This document shows, one piece after another, positions 18,726-26,783 of a stretch of DNA of 64,000 nt. Origin of the DNA: Balneola sp. (GTDB taxonomy: Bacteria; Bacteroidota; Rhodothermia; Balneolales; Balneolaceae); assembly GCA_002694685.1 (NCBI GenBank), contig NZMW01000004.1, positions 616,632 to 680,631 of the forward strand. Direction: 5' to 3'. Positions within the stretch are counted from its first letter, which is position 1. Each line of letters starts with the position of its first letter. Below the pieces are notes generated by a model, which saw only the letters and a program-made list of their open reading frames with translations, was not told where the DNA came from and did no database searches. A program made the position numbers and the translations under genes.

Positions 18726-19169
18726 ATGACATTTCAGTTTTTACCAAATGTTTTCAAAAAAATTGGACTATTCATTTTCGTAGCTGCTGGTATTCCCGCG
18801 ATGAAAAGAGGCTTCATTGATGGCTGGAATGCTTCTGAAGGAATATCAGCCCCGGAAACCTTCGAGGCATTCACTGTTTTTGGAGTGATGATTACCGAGC
18901 CTATTTATAACTTGATGTCAATTATTGGTGTAATTGGCTTATTGATCTATTTGTTCTCCAAAGATAGAATGATGGATGAATTCTTAACCAAGCTTCGACT
19001 GGAAGCTGTTCAACTTACATTTATTTTAACGGCACTCTTTATGTTTGTGATGATGGTTTTTAATTCCTCTTTCAAAGTGAGTGCCTTGGGACTTATTGAA
19101 TATCAGCTTGTTTTGTTTTTAATAATTAACAAAGCTAAGAAGCTGTGGTCACTTCCGGGTGAGGAGTAA
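18726..19169 (+). CDS. Small multi-pass membrane protein, hypothetical
   Basis: 147 residues from the ATG at 18726. A TTG 20 codons upstream lies inside the proposed promoter, so I rejected it. Four hydrophobic segments are visible (about residues 12-30, 55-85, 100-120 and 125-140). No motif assigns a function. It is followed after 3 bases by a small XRE regulator; such membrane-protein/XRE pairs are widespread, with the regulator usually controlling its own unit. Confidence 0.6.
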   Translation: MTFQFLPNVFKKIGLFIFVAAGIPAMKRGFIDGWNASEGISAPETFEAFTVFGVMITEPIYNLMSIIGVIGLLIYLFSKDRMMDEFLTKLRLEAVQLTFILTALFMFVMMVFNSSFKVSALGLIEYQLVLFLIINKAKKLWSLPGEE

Positions 19170-19172
19170 TTG

Positions 19173-19379
19173 ATGAATAATACGATCAAAGTAGAACGGG
19201 CCCGGAATAGCTTGTCACAATCAGATTTGGCAGAAAAAGTGGGAGTGACCCGGCAGACCATTTACGCTATAGAAACTAAGCGGTTTATTCCATCCACCGT
19301 GTTAGCATTCAAACTTGCCAAAATTCTAAAGGTAGAGGTTTCCGAGCTGTTTGAGCTTGAGGAAGAGGACTGGGACTGA
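19173..19379 (+). CDS. Small XRE-family (HTH_3) transcriptional regulator
   Basis: 68 residues, a single helix-turn-helix domain: SQSDLAEKVGVTRQTIYAIE with the typical LAxxxGVTRQTI recognition helix, then the stabilising helices and an acidic tail. The ATG at 19173 is preceded by a GAGGAG Shine-Dalgarno sequence; the TTG at 19170 is rejected. Co-transcribed with the membrane protein gene before it. It is the likely ligand of the inverted repeat in the unit's promoter. Confidence 0.85.
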   Translation: MNNTIKVERARNSLSQSDLAEKVGVTRQTIYAIETKRFIPSTVLAFKLAKILKVEVSELFELEEEDWD

Positions 19380-19465
19380 CCTATACTTCAAGCCAAATAA
19401 GAACATAATATTCCTGACTGACCAAGCTTGGAAATCTGTACCTGCTTTTATATCAAAGACAATTA

Positions 19466-19978
19466 CTAAGTAAAGATGATCTCAGCACCGGCAGATTTTT
19501 CGTAAAATTCGCCTACTGTTATCACACCATCAACCTGTTCACAGAAGTCTTCTTCTTCTAAGTGGAACATATCAACCGTTGCTTTGCAGACATAGATTTC
19601 AGCTCCTGTATCGTGGATCATTTCTATAAATTCGCGAACTGGAGGAATATCCAATTTTTCCATTTCGGCCTGCATTTTCTTAGTAGCGAAAGAAGACATG
19701 CCGGGCAGACCACCAATCATAGTTGGAATATGCATAGCTGGATTACCAACTGTTGCTACTTTGAGGTCATCCATACGTTTATCGATTACGGTTTCCAGTC
19801 CGAAGAATGTGAAGAAGAGTGTTGCTTCAATACCTTCCATGCGAGCACCGTTTGCCATAATAAGGCCCGGATAAACCCCTTCCAAAGACCCCTTGGATAT
19901 GATAATGGATACTTTTTCAATAGGTTCTGGAGCTTTCTCTTCAGGGCGTTCTAATGTTTGGGTTTCGTGCGTTTTCAT
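19466..19978 (-). CDS. DsrE/DsrF-like sulfur-trafficking protein
   Basis: 170 residues. After an acidic N-terminal extension comes a DsrE/F/H fold (IEKVSIIISKGSLEGVYPGLIMANGARMEG, TLFFTFFGLETV). A conserved Cys lies in AEIYVCKATVDMF (about residue 131), where persulfide-carrying DsrE-like proteins keep theirs. A second Cys is in EEDFCEQVDG. It is the last gene of the SQR-TusE-DsrE unit, 15 bp after tusE. Likely role: accept or pass sulfane sulfur from sulfide oxidation in the cytoplasm. Confidence 0.82.
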   Translation of the reverse strand: MKTHETQTLERPEEKAPEPIEKVSIIISKGSLEGVYPGLIMANGARMEGIEATLFFTFFGLETVIDKRMDDLKVATVGNPAMHIPTMIGGLPGMSSFATKKMQAEMEKLDIPPVREFIEMIHDTGAEIYVCKATVDMFHLEEEDFCEQVDGVITVGEFYEKSAGAEIIFT

Positions 19979-19993
19979 ATGAGCCTCTTTTGT

Positions 19994-20326
19994 TTAAATA
20001 CATCCTTTTGGTTTAGGTAAGCCGGCTATTTTTGCGGCTTTTTTAGCCGGTCCCTTAGGAAATAGCTGGTACAGCTCTTTAGTTGATACTCCACTTTGTT
20101 TAGTGAGTTTGCGGATAGATGGAGCATCACCTTTTTCCAGGAATTGGTCACGGATATAGTTAATCACCACCCAGTGCCGATCATTTAGTTCACCTACACC
20201 TTCCTGATTAGAAAGATCCTGAGCAAGTTCAGGTGACCAGTCGTCCAGATTAGCCAGGTGACCGTCTTTGTCGAGTTCAAGTGTTATTAGTTCAGGCATT
20301 ACTTTCCTCATCTTTTGGTTTATCAT
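19994..20326 (-). CDS. tusE: TusE/DsrC family sulfur relay protein
   Basis: 110 residues with the DsrC/TusE fold (DRHWVVINYIRDQFLEKGDAPSIRKL) and the signature C-terminus GLPKPKGCI carrying the penultimate Cys that swings out as sulfur carrier. The second Cys that true DsrC has 11 residues earlier is Ala here, so it is TusE-like and not a DsrAB partner. Its ATG overlaps the upstream SQR stop codon as ATGA, implying translational coupling. No tusBCD genes are in the window, so the sulfur may come from SQR/DsrE instead. Met10 is an alternative start. Confidence 0.88.
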   Translation of the reverse strand: MINQKMRKVMPELITLELDKDGHLANLDDWSPELAQDLSNQEGVGELNDRHWVVINYIRDQFLEKGDAPSIRKLTKQSGVSTKELYQLFPKGPAKKAAKIAGLPKPKGCI

Positions 20327-21588
20327 TCTACATCTTGCAATTCTTTTTCCTCTGCCTCAGGAATATATTTTCCCTTCATACTCATTTGGGGTTCCATTGG
20401 CAGCTCTTTTCCTTTAATGAGCATATTCCAGTAAATCCATTTGAATCCCATTTTACCGAAATGATTCATTTTTGATTCTTTCAGTAATGAGAACGGACCT
20501 ATTCCGGGGATAGGAAATTTTCCTGGAAGTGGCTCGGTATCATAATTGAAATCGATGAGTAAGCCTTTTCCATCACCGGATTCAATAAAGCAGTTCGCAT
20601 GGCCATCAAAGCTGGCTGTCAGGGGCTCTTCTTTAATATAAGAGAGAATGTTTTCGAAGAGGATTTCTGAAGCAAAATGAGCTACAGAACCGGCTTTTGA
20701 AGCAGGTATATCAGTGGCATCACCGATCACAAAGATGTTCTCCCAGTTTTCGGATTGAAGCGTGTGTTTATCTGTAGGAATGAAATTAAGTTCATCTCCC
20801 ATACCACTTCTTTCAATGGCTTCAATTCCCATATTAGTCGGGATACTTACCAGCAGATCGAAGTCGACTTCCCGTTCGTCCCAGGAAACGATTTTTTTCT
20901 CCTCATTATCAACACGACCGATGTTGAATTCGGTAACCAGGTTAATACCCTTTTCTTTCACAAATCCACCAAGCTCTTGTGAAGCAATGGGTTTTGTAAA
21001 TGCACCATCCAAAGGAGTGACCAGTGTTAAATCTACCTTGTCACGCATTCCTTTTTTACGGAAATAATCGTCGGCAAGGAATATAAACTCAAGGGGGGCT
21101 ACCGGACATTTGATAGGCATCTCTGCAATATTCAGAACCAGTTTTCCGCCTTCCCAGGTTTCAAGGAAATCTGCAAGAGCTACTGCGCCCTCAATAGTAT
21201 AGAAATCAAAAATTGATTTGTGCCATAACGGGCCATCCATTCCTTCGATTTCATCCGGCCTGATTTCGGTCCCTGTCGCAATGATTAATAGATCATACTT
21301 CAGAACTTTTCCATTACTTAATAAGACCGTGTTCTCATGCGGTTTTATCTGATCAATGTCAGAAAAAATAACATTCGAATTTTTAGGAAAAAATTTATTT
21401 TTCGGCTTTATAACATCTTCTTTACTGTACATCCCGAATGGTATGAAAAGGAAGCCGGGCTGATAGTAATGAGTTTCGTGCTTGTCAACTATTGTGAGAT
21501 GCCACTCTTCAGGGCTCAGAGCTTTCGACAGCTTATTCAACATCATTGTGCCTGCGGTACCGGCACCAAGAATTAATAACTCTTTCAT
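20323..21588 (-). CDS. Sulfide:quinone oxidoreductase-like flavoprotein
   Basis: 421-residue FAD enzyme. The dinucleotide-binding motif is LILGAGTAGTMM at the N-terminus, with LLIIATGTEI and a second FAD motif IFVIGDATDIPASKAGSVAHF (about 286-305). Two cysteines, Cys161 (MPIKCPVAPLEF) and Cys333, sit near the positions of the redox pair of SQR enzymes. It would oxidise sulfide to sulfane sulfur and pass electrons to quinone at the membrane; the downstream TusE and DsrE genes fit sulfur acceptance. A perfect -7-type box TACTTTTG lies on the minus strand at 21704-21711, about 115 bases upstream, without a clear -33. A different sulfur-linked FAD reductase cannot be excluded. Confidence 0.85.
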   Translation of the reverse strand: MKELLILGAGTAGTMMLNKLSKALSPEEWHLTIVDKHETHYYQPGFLFIPFGMYSKEDVIKPKNKFFPKNSNVIFSDIDQIKPHENTVLLSNGKVLKYDLLIIATGTEIRPDEIEGMDGPLWHKSIFDFYTIEGAVALADFLETWEGGKLVLNIAEMPIKCPVAPLEFIFLADDYFRKKGMRDKVDLTLVTPLDGAFTKPIASQELGGFVKEKGINLVTEFNIGRVDNEEKKIVSWDEREVDFDLLVSIPTNMGIEAIERSGMGDELNFIPTDKHTLQSENWENIFVIGDATDIPASKAGSVAHFASEILFENILSYIKEEPLTASFDGHANCFIESGDGKGLLIDFNYDTEPLPGKFPIPGIGPFSLLKESKMNHFGKMGFKWIYWNMLIKGKELPMEPQMSMKGKYIPEAEEKELQDVE

Positions 21589-21768
21589 GGTATTTACCCC
21601 ATAATTTGAGATTGAGGGTAGTAGAAGCCTGCTGATATACCTTAATCAAAAACTGTGAAGTAATGATGAATTTCTTTCACAAAAATACTGAGGGAGGGGT
21701 GTACAAAAGTAGTGACCCCATCTGTCGTATAGAAAGGGAGTAGGGGTAGATAGTGCTATTCTTTAATA

Positions 21769-22656
21769 CTATAGATGGTTAGTATATTTGTTGGGAGCCA
21801 ATACTTGCTTAACAGACTCGATCTCTTTACTGGAGATACTGGTTTTATGGGCTTTCAAAATCTCATCGAGCTGCTGTTCTGTTCGAATTCCTAACACTGA
21901 TGAGGCTACCGCAGGATGTTCTAAAACAAACTGAACAGATGCAGAAATAGCATTCTCTGTTTCATTGGCAGCTTTCTGAATAGAATGAACATCTTCTTTG
22001 GAGTAATCAAGATATTCTGCAGGCTCCTTATCAATCAGCAACCCTTTTGCTAACGTTCCTCTGGTAATCACGCTGATATCATTCTCAGAAAGCAAATCCA
22101 GGCTTTCTTCCTCAGATCGGCGATCCAGCAGGCTATATTGCATCATTACCACATCCATATTTGACCGCTCCACATATTCCCGAATGGTGTTGGGGCGAAT
22201 CGATGAAATTCCATAAGCTCTGATTTTCCCATGCTTTTTAAGCTTTTCAAATGCTTCTATAATATCATCAATAGGATCTTCGATAGTGCCGCCATGAAGC
22301 ATATACAAATCTATGTAATCAGTTTGGAGCCGCCGAAGACTTTCGTTCACTTCGGTTAAAATGTGTTCTTTGGTTGGATTCCAGTCCCATCCCGAACCAT
22401 CATCTTTCCACACATTCCCCACTTTAGTAGCAATTTTAACTTCACTGCGGATTGGATTTAAAGCTGTGCCAACCATCTCTTCATTCAATCCCTGATCATA
22501 TAAATCTGCTGTATCAAAAAAGTTAATTCCTGAATCATAGGCCTTTCGGATAAGAGAAGTTGCTGCCTGCTGACCTTTTTCCAGCTCTAAAGACATACAA
22601 CCAAAACTGATTTCACTGACTTCTATATCTGATTTTCCAAGTGTGTTATACTTCAT
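21769..22656 (-). CDS. Aldo/keto reductase
   Basis: 295-residue NADPH-dependent TIM-barrel oxidoreductase. Catalytic Asp and Tyr are in NFFDTADLYDQG, Lys in EVKIATKVG, and His in DLYMLHGGT. The C-terminal cofactor-binding part includes SSVLGIRTEQQLDE. Substrate not predictable. It is monocistronic, followed on the 5' side by a 360-bp spacer. Confidence 0.9.
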   Translation of the reverse strand: MKYNTLGKSDIEVSEISFGCMSLELEKGQQAATSLIRKAYDSGINFFDTADLYDQGLNEEMVGTALNPIRSEVKIATKVGNVWKDDGSGWDWNPTKEHILTEVNESLRRLQTDYIDLYMLHGGTIEDPIDDIIEAFEKLKKHGKIRAYGISSIRPNTIREYVERSNMDVVMMQYSLLDRRSEEESLDLLSENDISVITRGTLAKGLLIDKEPAEYLDYSKEDVHSIQKAANETENAISASVQFVLEHPAVASSVLGIRTEQQLDEILKAHKTSISSKEIESVKQVLAPNKYTNHL

Positions 22657-23016
22657 AAAAGCTGCGTTAAATAAATGTTAATCTGATTTAGCCAAATTTG
22701 AATGCTTCAAGCAGGTCATGAAATATACAATCCTAAGCATAGTAATTATAGCTAATCTGGGATGATGTACTTGCTTGCTTTTGCCCAGCTAAGGATACCA
22801 GCTGACTGCTTAAATCTAAAAACCTATAGCCTGAAATATCGACTGTTGGTTTATACCAGAAAATGGAATGCTCAATAAGTTGAATCGGCCTTGTAAAATT
22901 ATACTGTTGAAATTAAATAGCCGGAAAGTCTTTGCTATAAAATGCTTTATGTCATTTGATTCATTCCCTCAAATACCGCATACTAAGCCGAAATAAAACT
23001 ATGGAGGTCTAATCTT
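22657..23016. other. Intergenic spacer between divergent genes
   Basis: 360 bp. I see no tRNA, small ORF or strong terminator. It should carry promoters for the aldo/keto reductase (-) and the DUF4212/symporter unit (+). The only clear element is a strong Shine-Dalgarno GGAGGT at 23003-23008, before the DUF4212 ATG. Confidence 0.5.
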
Positions 23017-23274
23017 ATGGCAGAACGGGACTTAAAAGGGTACTGGAAAAAGAATCTGAAATATCTCGGGATTCTACTCAGTATTTGGTTCGTCGTATCC
23101 TATGTGTTTGGAATTTTATTGGCTCCGGCTCTTAATGAAATAAGAGTAGCTGGCTTTAAACTCGGATTTTGGTTTGCCCAGCAGGGCTCTATTTATACGT
23201 TCGTGATCCTCATTTTTGTGTACGTGTACCTGATGAATAAATTGGACAATGAATTTAATGTACAAGAGGACTAA
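23017..23274 (+). CDS. DUF4212 small symporter subunit
   Basis: 85 residues with two hydrophobic segments (about 15-35 and 52-72) and the LKGYWKKNLKYLGILL N-terminus typical of DUF4212. These proteins are encoded immediately before VC_2705-type sodium:solute symporters and are taken to be their small subunit. The gap to the symporter gene is 2 bp. Strong GGAGGT ribosome-binding site. Confidence 0.9.
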   Translation: MAERDLKGYWKKNLKYLGILLSIWFVVSYVFGILLAPALNEIRVAGFKLGFWFAQQGSIYTFVILIFVYVYLMNKLDNEFNVQED

Positions 23275-23276
23275 TC

Positions 23277-25043
23277 ATGGATGTTCAAGTTTGGACCTAT
23301 ATTTTAGTTGGAGTAACCTTTGCAATTTATATCGGGATAGCGATTTGGTCCCGGGCAGCTTCTACGAGTGATTTTTATGTAGCCGGATCTCATGTGAGTC
23401 CTCTAACAAACGGGATGGCTACGGCTGCCGATTGGATGTCGGCTGCTTCATTTCTATCCATGGCCGGGCTCATTTCTTTTATGGGCTATGACGGTTCTGT
23501 TTATCTGATGGGCTGGACGGGCGGTTATGTACTGCTGGCTTTATTGCTGGCTCCGTATCTGCGGAAGTTCGGTAAATTTACCATTCCGGATTTTATTGGT
23601 GACCGCTACTACTCAAACTTTGCCCGAACCATTGCCGTGGTTTGTGCCCTTATTGTTTCCTTCACTTATGTAGCCGGGCAGATGCGTGGTGTGGGTTTGG
23701 TTTTTTCCAAATTCCTGGAAGTAAACATCGACATCGGTGTTTTGATTGGAATGGGGATTGTCTTTTTCTACGCCGTATTAGGAGGTATGAAAGGAATAAC
23801 CTACACACAGGTAGCCCAGTATTGTGTGCTCATTTTTGCATTCATGGTGCCGGCCTTTTTTATCTCTTTTCAACTAACCGGAAACCCGATTCCTCAGCTC
23901 GGTTTTGGTTCAACTTTGGCGGATGGATCCGGTACCTATCTTTTAGATAAGCTGGATCAACTTCATACCGAATTAGGATTCGCCGCATACACCAGTGGTA
24001 CCAAAAGTATGCAGGATGTCTTTTTTATAACCGCTGCGCTGATGATTGGTACGGCCGGTCTTCCACACGTAATCGTCCGTTTTTTCACCGTACCTAAAGT
24101 AAAAGATGCTCGAATATCGGTAGGTTATGCGCTGATTTTCATTGCTATTTTGTACACCACAGCTCCGGCTATCGCTGTTTTTGCCAAGTATAATCTTATG
24201 GAAACAGTGAGTGAAGAAGAGTACACCGAAATGCCCGCATGGTTTGGTACATGGGAAGAAACGGGACTGCTTGCCTGGGTCGATAAAAATGATGACGGAA
24301 TAATTACCTATGCACCCGGAGAAGCCATCGAAGGGTTGCCGGATATTCAGCGAAATGCCGAGGGAGAAATTTTAAGAGGTCCATTTGGAGAAGTACAGGT
24401 CAATAATACGATCACAGAAACCTCCAATGAACTGTATGTAGATCGGGATATTATGGTATTAGCGAATCCCGAAATTGCCAATCTTCCGGCCTGGGTTGCG
24501 GGCTTGGTTGCTGCAGGTGGATTGGCAGCTGCCCTTTCTACGGCTGCAGGCTTATTGCTGGTGATCTCTACAGCGGTATCGCATGACCTGATCAAAAAAC
24601 AAATTAAAACAGATATCTCAGATAAAGCAGAACTGCTATGGGCCCGAATCTCAGCAGCAGGCGCGATTGTTGTTGCCGGATACTTTGGTATTAATCCCCC
24701 GGGCTTTGTAGCGGAGGTGGTTGCTATAGCCTTTGGTTTGGCTGCAGCATCTTTCTTCCCGGCTATCATTTTGGGGATCTTTTACAAGAAGATGAACAAG
24801 CAGGGAGCCATTGCCGGAATGATTGCCGGACTTCTATTCACGCTCGCTTATGTGATCTTCTTCAAGATTGCCTTTCCCGAATTTAACTCACCGGAATACT
24901 GGTGGTTTGGAATATCACCGGAAGGGATAGGAACGCTTGGCATGATATTAAATCTGCTGGTCGCTTTTGCAGTCGGAATGATTTTTCCAGAACCTCCGGA
25001 AGATGTACAGGAAATGGTAGAGAGTATCAGGTATCCGAATTAG
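23277..25043 (+). CDS. Sodium:solute symporter (VC_2705/ActP-like)
   Basis: 588-residue SSS-family permease with about 13 membrane segments. Conserved SSS features include ADWMSAASFLSMAGLISF and GTAGLPHVIVRFFTV, matching acetate/monocarboxylate-type members. A hydrophilic insert after residue 310 carries an EF-hand-like loop DKNDDGIITY (about residues 336-349), followed by EILRGPFGEVQV; similar acidic inserts occur in this subfamily, and calcium binding is my inference. Co-transcribed with the DUF4212 subunit. Likely imports acetate or another short carboxylate with sodium. Confidence 0.9.
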   Translation: MDVQVWTYILVGVTFAIYIGIAIWSRAASTSDFYVAGSHVSPLTNGMATAADWMSAASFLSMAGLISFMGYDGSVYLMGWTGGYVLLALLLAPYLRKFGKFTIPDFIGDRYYSNFARTIAVVCALIVSFTYVAGQMRGVGLVFSKFLEVNIDIGVLIGMGIVFFYAVLGGMKGITYTQVAQYCVLIFAFMVPAFFISFQLTGNPIPQLGFGSTLADGSGTYLLDKLDQLHTELGFAAYTSGTKSMQDVFFITAALMIGTAGLPHVIVRFFTVPKVKDARISVGYALIFIAILYTTAPAIAVFAKYNLMETVSEEEYTEMPAWFGTWEETGLLAWVDKNDDGIITYAPGEAIEGLPDIQRNAEGEILRGPFGEVQVNNTITETSNELYVDRDIMVLANPEIANLPAWVAGLVAAGGLAAALSTAAGLLLVISTAVSHDLIKKQIKTDISDKAELLWARISAAGAIVVAGYFGINPPGFVAEVVAIAFGLAAASFFPAIILGIFYKKMNKQGAIAGMIAGLLFTLAYVIFFKIAFPEFNSPEYWWFGISPEGIGTLGMILNLLVAFAVGMIFPEPPEDVQEMVESIRYPN

Positions 25044-25049
25044 ATTATA

Positions 25050-25079
25050 TGTAGGGACATTTCATAAAATGTCCCTACA
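25050..25079. repeat. Perfect TGTAGGGACATTT hairpin
   Basis: A 13-bp perfect stem with a 4-base loop between two convergent genes. There is no T-run, so it is not a classical terminator, though it could stop both transcripts. The GTAGGGACAT palindrome resembles a family of dispersed palindromes found in many genomes. Confidence 0.6.
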
Positions 25080-25093
25080 CATGGTAATTCAAT

Positions 25094-25534
25094 CTAAAAC
25101 CAGCCGGCACCTAATTCGCGGAATGGCCATGGGATGGAAGCAATAATAATGACTAGCCCAATGCCGTACATGATGGCAACTCGTTTATGCTTAGCGACTG
25201 CATCTTCAAGTCGTTTGGCTGTGCTAAAACCAATGGTGATAAGTATGATGGCTACTATCATCATCGACATATGTTCTACGGTATAAAAGCGTAAAAGAGC
25301 ATTTTCCATGACTCCGGGCTCAAACGATACCTTTGGGCTGATGAAGTAAAGTCCCAATCCAATAAGCAGCTGGATGTGCGTAAAAATCAGAGCCAGTAAA
25401 GCTGAAAGGCGATCTGATTTTTGATATTCCTTTTTACCAACCCAGCCGGTGATGGACTTATAAAGAGCCCATACAATTAAAACTAAAACAACCCATCGGA
25501 GACCGGAGTGTGCGTGTAATAAACCTTGATACAT
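25094..25534 (-). CDS. Four-helix membrane protein, cytochrome b/CopD-like
   Basis: 146 residues with four hydrophobic helices (about 10-27, 44-65, 85-106 and 118-138). Conserved His occur in GLLHAHSGLRW, IFTHIQLLIGLG and YTVEHMSMM, consistent with a haem- or metal-binding bundle. Homologues in Bacteroidota are often labelled cytochrome b, but no partner redox gene is adjacent. Function unproven. Confidence 0.6.
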   Translation of the reverse strand: MYQGLLHAHSGLRWVVLVLIVWALYKSITGWVGKKEYQKSDRLSALLALIFTHIQLLIGLGLYFISPKVSFEPGVMENALLRFYTVEHMSMMIVAIILITIGFSTAKRLEDAVAKHKRVAIMYGIGLVIIIASIPWPFRELGAGWF

Positions 25535-25840
25535 AATCTAATAACTTAATTTCTTTGATTGATTTTGAATATACCGAACTAATTGTTCTTAATCTTAATA
25601 GGTGTTTGGTAATCTTTAACTGAATAATTAGTTGTCATTCCGGGGCGAATGTCCGGTATGTGGAACTACTTTAGGGTTATAACTTTCTCTCACATGTATG
25701 AAAAAGAACGGGAGTTAGAATATCTTGTGAAGATTCTTCGGGAGTACCCTCAGAATGACTAAAGGTCTGGCAAATAGAAAAAATAAAAGTCATCCAGATC
25801 CCTGCCTCCGCAGGAATAACTTTTTAACTGATAGATGGTC
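25535..25840. repeat. Intergenic spacer with dispersed-repeat remnant
   Basis: 306 bp without a gene. At 25634-25759 the ends GTCATTC and GAATGAC are inverted, and the right end (AGATTCTTCGGGAG to CCTCAGAATGAC) matches a dispersed repeat phrase I recall from many Bacteroidota. It looks like a decayed non-coding repeat. Confidence 0.45.
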
Positions 25841-26200
25841 TTATTCTGAAATGGCCTCTGTAACCTTCTTCAAAATGCGATTTGCTCTGCGCTTATTCAC
25901 ACCTAAATCGTAAGCACCTTCGCGGCTTGCACTCCGGATGTACACCGTAGTACTTCCACCTGATTCTTCCATGATTACATCCACATCATCCTTCCAGCCA
26001 AATACAGGGATGCGATAAACCGCATGCAATTCAATCCGCTTAGGATCAATCACTTCCCACTCATGGGCTTCTTCGTCAAATACATGGGTAAAAGACTCAT
26101 ATACCTTTTCAAGGCCAGCTTCAAAGGTTTCTGAAGTACGGATACAGTTCGGAGTTTTTGGGCAGGGTGGAAGTGGGTGTTTCACTTTGCTTGAAGTCAT
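25841..26200 (-). CDS. DUF1499 family protein
   Basis: 119 residues with the DUF1499 hallmark CPKTPNCIRT near the N-terminus, the central RIELHAVYRIPVFGWKDDVDV and the terminal SASREGAYDLGVNKRRANRI. No biochemical role is established for this family to my knowledge. No signal peptide here. Same strand as LOG and cysteine desulfurase; 28 bp after the LOG gene, so probably one operon. Confidence 0.88.
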   Translation of the reverse strand: MTSSKVKHPLPPCPKTPNCIRTSETFEAGLEKVYESFTHVFDEEAHEWEVIDPKRIELHAVYRIPVFGWKDDVDVIMEESGGSTTVYIRSASREGAYDLGVNKRRANRILKKVTEAISE

Positions 26201-26228
26201 AAATCAAATCTTGGTTACGGCAGAAGAA

Positions 26229-26783
26229 TCAATCCTCAGCAAAAAAACGTTCCAAAGAATCAATACATGAGTCCAAATCCGAGCAGACGTTGAAGAGTTC
26301 AAGACTGCTTTTTTGGATGAAGTCGTGCTGAATGGCATTCTCTGTGAACTTAACAAGACCATCAAAATAGCCTTCACTGTTAAGGAGAAAGATGGGTTTG
26401 TTGTGAATGCCTAATTGTCGCCAGGTCAGGATTTCAAAAAACTCATCCAGGGTTCCAAATCCCCCTGGGAGAATTAGAAAAGCATCCGAAAGAGATTCCA
26501 TTAGAGCTTTTCGGGTATGCATATCCTGTGTTTCGTGGAGATCCGTAAGCTGCATGTGGGCAACTTCTTCTTTCTTGAGCCGGGTTGGGATCACACCAAA
26601 AACTTCTCCTTCTTTATCAAGAGCGGCATCAGCTAATTTACCCATCATACCCACTTTACCGCCACCATAAACAATGCCCCAATTTCGGTGAGCAAATTCA
26701 CGTCCGGCTTGTTGGGCTAATTCTGGAAAGCGAGGGTTATTACTTTTTCGGGAACCGCAATACACACATATATTTTTCTTCAT
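26229..26783 (-). CDS. LOG family protein (nucleoside 5'-monophosphate phosphoribohydrolase-like)
   Basis: 184 residues from the ATG at 26783; the TTG at 26786 is rejected. Rossmann-like fold with GGGKVGMMGKLADA and the signature PGGFGTLDEFFE that binds phosphoribose and catalyses ribosyl-base cleavage in LOG enzymes. TIGR00730-type proteins are often misnamed lysine decarboxylases. The start overlaps the stop of the cysteine desulfurase gene (TGATG), implying coupling. Confidence 0.9.
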   Translation of the reverse strand: MKKNICVYCGSRKSNNPRFPELAQQAGREFAHRNWGIVYGGGKVGMMGKLADAALDKEGEVFGVIPTRLKKEEVAHMQLTDLHETQDMHTRKALMESLSDAFLILPGGFGTLDEFFEILTWRQLGIHNKPIFLLNSEGYFDGLVKFTENAIQHDFIQKSSLELFNVCSDLDSCIDSLERFFAED

